This document shows, piece after piece, positions 58,197 to 64,000 of a stretch of 64,000 nt of DNA. Both the position numbers and the translations under genes were made by a program. A model generated the notes under the pieces. That model had not been told where the DNA came from and did no database searches. It saw only the letters and a program-made list of their open reading frames with translations. This stretch comes from Pseudoalteromonas carrageenovora IAM 12662 (GTDB lineage: Bacteria; Pseudomonadota; Gammaproteobacteria; Enterobacterales; Alteromonadaceae). The DNA is taken from NCBI RefSeq assembly GCF_900239935.1, contig NZ_LT965928.1, forward strand, positions 2,373,520 to 2,437,519, read 5' to 3'. Numbering within the stretch: the first letter of the stretch is position 1; every line of letters begins with the position of its first letter.

Positions 58197-60170
58197 TCAT
58201 TCTATTCCATCGAGCAGGTAGTGCTCTACCCGCTCTACCCTCCTTGGTTTACCTTGTAGTACGAGTACATCGTTAGCGTAAAGCGTTGTTTGCTCATCGG
58301 GCGTATCTATTTCTTGCCCTTCTCTGCGCAGTGCTTTAACTATTACTCGGCGTTTAGCTAAATTTAACTCTTCTATAACTTTATTAACTGCAAAGGCTTG
58401 CGGCGGTAGTGCAACCACATGTAAATATTCTAAACGGTCAGTTGAGATTTCTTCACTGTCTTTAAAGTAGCCCGCGTAAAAGCTTTGCATTAACGGGTAA
58501 CGGTTTCTACGTTCTTTACTCACTCGGCGTACAATGCGTGTCATGGGTACGCCCGACATAGATAAAACATGCGAGACAAGCATTAAGCTCGCCTCTAGTG
58601 ACTCAGGTACAACTTCTGTTACACCTAACTCTTTTAAGTAATCTAGCTGGCTGTCGTCACGGGTTCTTATCAGTATTTTTACATTGGGGGCGAGCTGTTT
58701 TATGGCATCTATAACTACTTGTGCGTGCTCAAGCTCTGTAAAGGTAATAATAACTAAACGCGCACGTTCTACGCCTGCACATTTTAAAATATCTTTTTGC
58801 TTAACATAGCCAAAGATTACAGGCTCACCAGCGGCTTTACCTTCTTGAACCAAAATAGGGTTACTTTCTATTGCTACGTAATCTATGGCCTCGGGCTTTA
58901 AAAACCGCGCTATAGTTTGCCCAACCCGAGAAAAACCACAAATAACAACATGATCGTTATACAGCGTACTGCTTTGTGGCTCACTTTCCCAAGTCATACT
59001 TGGGTGCTCTAAAATGCCTAATTTGTTTAAAATAAAGGGCGTTTTATCAATTAAAAATGGCGTTATTGCCATAGATAACACGCCAAGTGCAATTAAAAAC
59101 GAAGCCTGTTCAGAGCTTAATAACTGGTGCTGCCCAGCAAGGGCAATTAACACAAAGCCAAACTCTCCCATTTGCCAAAGCATAATGCCACACGCTAAGG
59201 AGTCTTGGTTTCGCTCATGCATAAGCCGAGCACTGAGCGCAACCACGGTAATTTTTAATATTAATAAGCCAAGTAAGGCACCAATAATAAGTAAACTGTG
59301 GTTAAGTACAAATAAAATGTCGAGCTGCATACCAACGGTTACAAAAAACAGCCCCATCAAAATATCGCGAAATGGTCTTATATCGGCTTCTAATTGGTGC
59401 CTGTAATGACTCTCGCCTAACATCATACCCGCTAAAAAAGCCCCTAAGGCCATAGATAGGCCAAACATATAAGTTAATAACCCAGCAAACAGTGCAACCA
59501 AAATAGTGGTCAGTACAAATAGCTCATCGGTACGTACTTGGGCTATTTCGTTAAATACTTTAGGTAGCACCCACTTGCCAATTGCCCACAATAAAACACA
59601 TACAAATGCCCCTTTAGTTAAAGCAAAGGCTAATGCCCAGCCAATACTTTGCGAGCCACTTGAGGCAAACAACGGAAGAATAATAAGTAAAGGGACTACA
59701 GCTATATCTTGAAACAGCAACACACCTACGGCAAGTTGCCCGCGGCGTTGGTTTAATTCACCGGTTTCTTTTAATAGCTTTACCACTACAGCCGTTGAAG
59801 AAAGGGCCATTATTGTGCCAATGGTAAAACTGGTAAGTAAGGAGAAGTCTAAACAATATAAGATTATAATGAAGAGTAAGCTGGTAACGCCCACTTGCAA
59901 GGAGCCAAGCCCAAATACGAGGTTGCGCATTGCCATTAGCCGCGAAATAGAAAACTCTAATCCCAAGCTAAATAGTAAAAATACAATGCCTAGTTCTGCT
60001 ACAAATTCAATTTCATGCGATTGGGCAAGCCAACCAATGCCATGGCTGCCCGCTAAAACGCCTGTTGCTAGGTACGCTAAAATAGGTGGCAACCCAATGC
60101 GCTTAAAAAACCACACAAAAAGCACTGCCGCTACTAACAAGCCAAAAATTTGAGCATTTATACTTTGCAA
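58197..60170 (-). CDS. CPA2 cation:proton antiporter with RCK domain (KefB/KefC-like)
   Basis: A 657-residue antiporter: about 12-13 membrane segments (residues 1-380), a cytoplasmic RCK_N nucleotide-binding domain (VVICGFSRVGQTIARFL near 409-425) and a C-terminal TrkA_C domain. It probably exchanges K+ or Na+ for protons. It lacks an adjacent KefF/KefG-type partner. Convergent to the patatin gene by 15 bp. Confidence 0.88.
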   Translation of the reverse strand: MQSINAQIFGLLVAAVLFVWFFKRIGLPPILAYLATGVLAGSHGIGWLAQSHEIEFVAELGIVFLLFSLGLEFSISRLMAMRNLVFGLGSLQVGVTSLLFIIILYCLDFSLLTSFTIGTIMALSSTAVVVKLLKETGELNQRRGQLAVGVLLFQDIAVVPLLIILPLFASSGSQSIGWALAFALTKGAFVCVLLWAIGKWVLPKVFNEIAQVRTDELFVLTTILVALFAGLLTYMFGLSMALGAFLAGMMLGESHYRHQLEADIRPFRDILMGLFFVTVGMQLDILFVLNHSLLIIGALLGLLILKITVVALSARLMHERNQDSLACGIMLWQMGEFGFVLIALAGQHQLLSSEQASFLIALGVLSMAITPFLIDKTPFILNKLGILEHPSMTWESEPQSSTLYNDHVVICGFSRVGQTIARFLKPEAIDYVAIESNPILVQEGKAAGEPVIFGYVKQKDILKCAGVERARLVIITFTELEHAQVVIDAIKQLAPNVKILIRTRDDSQLDYLKELGVTEVVPESLEASLMLVSHVLSMSGVPMTRIVRRVSKERRNRYPLMQSFYAGYFKDSEEISTDRLEYLHVVALPPQAFAVNKVIEELNLAKRRVIVKALRREGQEIDTPDEQTTLYANDVLVLQGKPRRVERVEHYLLDGIE

Positions 60171-60303
60171 ATTTGGGCTCCGGCGTCAATTAAACTAAGG
60201 AATGTACTCTAAATATAGCAACCATATGTTTATCAAGCAATTTTAAAATATGGCATAAAAATCGCTTAGTTACTGCAAAGCAACACCCTCGGGGGAGATT
60301 TTA

Positions 60304-61200
60304 ATGGAAAACGTCCATATTTTGACACAACGTGTATCTGGTCGCGGCGACTTTTTGCCGTTTTCAGCTGAGCACACACAAGTTAATGAATCTGCGGTAA
60401 CGCATGATCTAGTTACTGAGTTACAAACAAGCTTAGTTATTGAAGATGTTTTAGCTATTTATGCAAGATTTGCTAAGCAATTGCTCAATTTTTCTGGGCT
60501 GCAGTTTCAATCAACGCTAGGCACTGCACAAACATCAGATAGCAACACTAATACTACGCCTTATATATTTGACTTATCTATTGGTAAAGAGCGCTTAGGC
60601 CAGTTAATTTACTTTAGCCAATTTAAGCTAAATGCAGCGATAGAAAGTAAATTACGCACTTTACATTCGGCACTCGTTTATCCGCTTCGTAACGCAATGA
60701 TGTATAGTCGTGTGTTAAAACTTGCTACAAAAGATGCATTAACGGGTTTAAATAACCGTAGTCAATTTAATGACTTTTTGCTTCAAAAGCTCGAAAACTG
60801 CCGCCGTTATCAACGCCCATTTAGCCTTATGCTGCTTGATTTAGATAACTTTAAGCAAGTTAATGATAACTTTGGCCATAAAGTAGGTGACGACATGCTC
60901 AAGGAGTTCGCAAAAGTATTATGTAGCAGCATAAGAGGCACTGATTCGGTGTTTAGATTTGGTGGAGATGAGTTTGCATTACTTATTGAAGACCCTGAAT
61001 TTACGACCAATAAAGTAATTGCTGAGCGTATTATGCGCCTAGTAAGAAAATCGCCTTTAATGTCTCAATACAAAGTAACAACCAGTATTGGCTTTTCTTT
61101 GGCAAGCAGCCAAGATTGCGAAAACGAAATATTTGCTAGAGCCGATAAAGGTCTATACAAAGCAAAAGCATCTGGACGCAACTGCGCAAAAGCATATTAG
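60304..61200 (+). CDS. Diguanylate cyclase (GGDEF)
   Basis: A 298-residue enzyme that makes cyclic di-GMP from two GTP. The N-terminal half (about 30-135) looks GAF-like but is divergent. The GGDEF domain occupies residues 140-298 with DALTGLNNRSQF near 144, FGGDEF near 220 and an RxxD (RGTD) inhibitory site five residues before it, so product inhibition is expected. GGGGGAG at 60291-60297 is the RBS. It lies alone, divergent from the antiporter gene. Confidence 0.92.
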   Translation: MENVHILTQRVSGRGDFLPFSAEHTQVNESAVTHDLVTELQTSLVIEDVLAIYARFAKQLLNFSGLQFQSTLGTAQTSDSNTNTTPYIFDLSIGKERLGQLIYFSQFKLNAAIESKLRTLHSALVYPLRNAMMYSRVLKLATKDALTGLNNRSQFNDFLLQKLENCRRYQRPFSLMLLDLDNFKQVNDNFGHKVGDDMLKEFAKVLCSSIRGTDSVFRFGGDEFALLIEDPEFTTNKVIAERIMRLVRKSPLMSQYKVTTSIGFSLASSQDCENEIFARADKGLYKAKASGRNCAKAY

Positions 61201-61222
61201 TATTTACTTAACTGCATTGAAT

Positions 61223-61255
61223 AAAAAAGCCTAGCTTCCCCCGCTAGGCTTTTTT
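61223..61255. terminator. Bidirectional Rho-independent terminator
   Basis: AAAAAAGCCTAGC, 7-nt loop, GCTAGGCTTTTTT between convergent genes; the A and T runs serve both directions. Confidence 0.88.
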
Positions 61256-61273
61256 ATTGCTAAAATTCCAATC

Positions 61274-61615
61274 TTAAAACTTTGCACTCACCAATTTATA
61301 AATACACAACGCAGCACAAAAGCCAAAAAAGAAGCCGCTCACTAAATTAAGTAATGCGGTAATACTCGCAAGCGGAGTAAATAGCACTAAAACCAGTGGT
61401 AAGCTTACGCCTAAAATAAAAAACAGCCCACCTTTACCTAACCAATACGCAAGCAATAAAGCCGCGGATATCACACCACCGGCAACAGCATAACCTAAAG
61501 TAATTATGTTTAGCTCTAGCAATACATTAGCTATAACAGCAATTAAAGCTGTTATTAACATGCCCATTGGCGCTTTGTTAACTAACGACAACCCTACGTG
61601 CGGCTGCTCACTCAT
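61274..61615 (-). CDS. Small conserved membrane protein
   Basis: A 113-residue protein with about four hydrophobic segments covering most of its length. I do not recognise the family. It starts directly after the tilS stop (no gap), so it is probably cotranscribed with tilS. Confidence 0.65.
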   Translation of the reverse strand: MSEQPHVGLSLVNKAPMGMLITALIAVIANVLLELNIITLGYAVAGGVISAALLLAYWLGKGGLFFILGVSLPLVLVLFTPLASITALLNLVSGFFFGFCAALCIYKLVSAKF

Positions 61616-62920
61616 TTATTTACACTCCCAAATAATACCGTTTTCATCTTTATGTTTTTCACTTACAAAATAACCCACTGCTTGCACTAACTCATCGTTA
61701 TAAAATATTAATGGCACCTGCGCTCTCAGCCAAGGCGCTACTTTTGCATCTTTAAACCAATGTTTTAGCGTGTTACTACCTGGTTTTTTTAAAGGCTTTA
61801 TACGAGCACTATTACAATTAAATTGCACGCTTACTTGCTCATTATCAAATGGCTCACGTACACCTTTACCACTTTGTTTTAATAATAAACGGCCATCACT
61901 AAGTGTTAGTTCATCTGCAATTAAAAGCTCACTGCTTAATGGTTTACTCGGCATTACAAAGTACAAATATCCTTGGTGACGACGTATTTGCCCATCAGTT
62001 AAATCAATCTGCATCTGCGAATCGGTTTGAGCATTAATAGCTTGGTTTATTATTTGCGACAACTGTTTTTGCGAGGGCATAATTTGAGTAAATAACTCAA
62101 GCCAAGCACGAACAACATTTGCCATTCGCACCTCGCTATAGTGAATTATTTGGCTAATACACAATGCTTGCTGGTCATTTAAACTTTGGCTTAAATCAAT
62201 TTGAGTGTATTCATCAAGAAGCGCTTGCTGCTTTTGCAATAAGCTTATACTTCGCCCTGCACAGTGCTCAAAACCATTAAAGCGCTCTGCAAGTATGGGC
62301 ACTACACTTGCGCGTAAAAAATTACGTTCAAAGCGCTCATCCGTATTTGAGTCATCAGTAATATGGCTAATATTAAACTCGGCGGCAAAGGCTTCAATAT
62401 TACTACGCGTTACATTTATAAGCGGCCTAAAACATACACGTCCACTATTAAGAGTGCGAGTTTGCTGCATAGCACCTAAGCCTTTTAGGCCCGAGCCACG
62501 CTTTAAGCGCAGTAAAAACGTTTCTATTTGATCGTTTAAATGCTGGCCTAATAAAATAACACTTTCAGGTGCGCTTAGTTCATCAAGTGCTTTATAACGC
62601 TCATCGCGAGCCTGCGCTTCAAGGCTTGTACGTGTTTTTTGCTCTATATGCACGGCAGCTGCGTTAAAAGGTACGTTAAGTTTGGTACACACTGTTTGGC
62701 AAAACTGTTGCCAGTCTTGTGCGTATTGGCTTAAACCATGATTTACATATATAGCACTTACATTTAATGTTGGTATTTCTTGCCTTAGCAAGTGCATTAC
62801 ATGCAGCAATACAACAGAATCAACCCCACCCGAAAGCGCCACAGTAAAATTATACTGTTGTTGCTTAAAAAAGTGCTCAAGTGAATGTTTAACTTGTTGA
62901 TAAATGGCTGATGATTGCAT
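61616..62920 (-). CDS. tilS: tRNA(Ile)-lysidine synthase
   Basis: Converts cytidine 34 of the CAU-anticodon isoleucine tRNA to lysidine with ATP and lysine, so that it reads AUA. The 434-residue protein has the PP-loop ALSGGVDSVVLLHV near residues 28-41, the tRNA-binding middle domain and the C-terminal TilS_C domain. Downstream of accA on the same strand, as in many gammaproteobacteria. Confidence 0.95.
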   Translation of the reverse strand: MQSSAIYQQVKHSLEHFFKQQQYNFTVALSGGVDSVVLLHVMHLLRQEIPTLNVSAIYVNHGLSQYAQDWQQFCQTVCTKLNVPFNAAAVHIEQKTRTSLEAQARDERYKALDELSAPESVILLGQHLNDQIETFLLRLKRGSGLKGLGAMQQTRTLNSGRVCFRPLINVTRSNIEAFAAEFNISHITDDSNTDERFERNFLRASVVPILAERFNGFEHCAGRSISLLQKQQALLDEYTQIDLSQSLNDQQALCISQIIHYSEVRMANVVRAWLELFTQIMPSQKQLSQIINQAINAQTDSQMQIDLTDGQIRRHQGYLYFVMPSKPLSSELLIADELTLSDGRLLLKQSGKGVREPFDNEQVSVQFNCNSARIKPLKKPGSNTLKHWFKDAKVAPWLRAQVPLIFYNDELVQAVGYFVSEKHKDENGIIWECK

Positions 62921-62960
62921 GCAATACGCTATAAAATTTGTGTTGGTAGTATTTTAAAAC

Positions 62961-62987
62961 AAAAAAGCCGCATAAGCGGCTTTTTTT
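62961..62987. terminator. Rho-independent terminator
   Basis: AAAAAAGCCGC-ATAA-GCGGCTTTTTTT, 25 bp after the accA stop on the minus strand; ends accA and separates it from tilS. Confidence 0.88.
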
Positions 62988-63012
62988 AACATTTAATGTA
63001 ATAGCTACTTTA

Positions 63013-63969
63013 TTAGCAGTAACCAAACGACATTAAACGTTTGTAACGTTGATCAAGCATGTCTTCAAGAGAAAGCGCTTGTAAGTCTGCTAAATCACGT
63101 TTTAAACGCGTTTTTAAGTTACGCGCCATAGCATCGTAATTACGATGTGCGCCACCTAAAGGCTCGTCAACTAAGTTGCTGATCAAATCAAGCTCTTTAA
63201 CACGCTCTGCCGTTACACCCATAGCTTCTGCTGCTAGTGGTGCTTTGTCTGCGCTTTTCCATAAAATAGATGCACAGCCTTCAGGCGAAATTACCGAGTA
63301 AGTGCTGTATTGCAACATGTTAACTCTGTCGCCAACACCAATCGCTAATGCACCACCTGAACCGCCTTCACCAATAACCGTACAAATAGTGGGCACTTTA
63401 AGCGCCGCCATTACTTTTAGGTTACGTGCAATTGCTTCAGACTGACCGCGCTCTTCAGCGCCAACACCAGGATAAGCACCAGGCGTGTCGATAAAGGTCA
63501 TAATTGGCATTTTAAAACGCTCAGCCATTTCCATTAAGCGTAATGCTTTACGGTAACCTTCAGGCTTTGGCATACCAAAGTTGCGCTTAATTTTTTCAGC
63601 TGTATCGCGACCTTTTTGTTGGCCAATAACCATTACTGGTTCGCCATCTAAACGTGCAACACCGCCTAAAATAGCCGGATCGTTAGCAAAAGTACGATCG
63701 CCTGCAAACTCGTCAAATTCCGTGAAAATGCGCTCGATATAATCTCGAGTGTAAGGACGCAACGGATGACGCGCTAACTGCGATACTTGCCAAGCGCCTA
63801 AATTTGAGAATATTTCCTCTTTTTGCTTAGCACTTTTTTCTTTTAATTTGCTGACTTCCTCTTCTAACTCAAGGTCTAATTCGCCAGCGCGGCTTATACT
63901 TTGTAATTCTTCAATTTTTGCTTCTAATTCTGCAATCGGAAGCTCAAAATCAAGATAATTGAGGCTCAT
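63013..63969 (-). CDS. accA: Acetyl-CoA carboxylase carboxyltransferase subunit alpha
   Basis: Alpha subunit of the carboxyltransferase that makes malonyl-CoA for fatty acid synthesis. It has 318 residues, the usual length, with the coiled N-terminal segment and the CoA-binding [12 protein letters not shown] near residues 202-213. It is followed by tilS, the common gammaproteobacterial order. Start at 63969, 31 bp from the window end. Confidence 0.96.
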   Translation of the reverse strand: MSLNYLDFELPIAELEAKIEELQSISRAGELDLELEEEVSKLKEKSAKQKEEIFSNLGAWQVSQLARHPLRPYTRDYIERIFTEFDEFAGDRTFANDPAILGGVARLDGEPVMVIGQQKGRDTAEKIKRNFGMPKPEGYRKALRLMEMAERFKMPIMTFIDTPGAYPGVGAEERGQSEAIARNLKVMAALKVPTICTVIGEGGSGGALAIGVGDRVNMLQYSTYSVISPEGCASILWKSADKAPLAAEAMGVTAERVKELDLISNLVDEPLGGAHRNYDAMARNLKTRLKRDLADLQALSLEDMLDQRYKRLMSFGYC

Positions 63970-64000
63970 GCTCTAAACTACCTAATCAGTTAAATTCTAG

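Overview
The window looks like the chromosome of a marine gammaproteobacterium, most probably Pseudoalteromonas or a close relative. The basis is low-to-moderate GC, abundant TonB-dependent receptors, ordinary housekeeping neighbours at the right end (accA, tilS, ffs, a CPA2 antiporter) and an accessory left part. This is an inference from gene content; no ribosomal gene is present to fix the taxon.

Left end to about 14.7 kb: a secreted GH32 fructan hydrolase that is more GC-rich than its surroundings; a MarR regulator with a VanB-like reductase, a VanA-like Rieske oxygenase and a DHA2-type exporter; a true vanAB pair divergent from vanR, with three ATTGGATCC operators between them; an acetoacetate module (scoA-scoB-thiolase) with a LysR regulator; and an MFS transporter.

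15.0-25.0 kb: a catabolic locus of unknown substrate. It holds a TonB-dependent receptor with an exported metallo-beta-lactamase-fold hydrolase. A LysR-controlled operon follows: FAH-family hydrolase, cyclase-family hydrolase (frameshifted), C-C-hydrolase-like alpha/beta hydrolase, VOC extradiol-type dioxygenase, Rieske ferredoxin and FAD monooxygenase. Acetoacetate from this route could feed ScoAB and thiolase.

25.1-36.4 kb: a complete protocatechuate 4,5-cleavage operon (ligK, ligU, ligJ, ligI, ligA, ligB, ligC) with an aldo/keto reductase and a TauE/SafE permease, a tandem-HTH LysR regulator, and pobA (frameshifted) with a divergent AraC regulator. Vanillate and 4-hydroxybenzoate are therefore funnelled to protocatechuate and on to pyruvate plus oxaloacetate.

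36.6-41.5 kb: a damaged region. A 5'-truncated esterase abuts a 5'-truncated FadL-type porin gene, which is also split by an IS110-family (IS1111-type) element. Intact YeeE/YedE genes follow. 41.6-49.8 kb: MscS channel, siderophore-type TonB receptor with a Fur box, COG0523 GTPase plus DUF1826 behind a Zur-like box, and a hybrid histidine kinase.

50.0-55.7 kb: the most notable element. A 5,667-bp segment has Tn7-like ends (TGT...ACA, three TnsB-like repeats at each end) and a perfect 5-bp target duplication (CCCAA). It sits immediately 3' of ffs (4.5S RNA), a known Tn7-like attachment site. It carries no recognisable transposition genes; its cargo is an array of Rhs core remnants, orphan toxin tips and putative immunity genes. 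55.7-64 kb is ordinary core genome.
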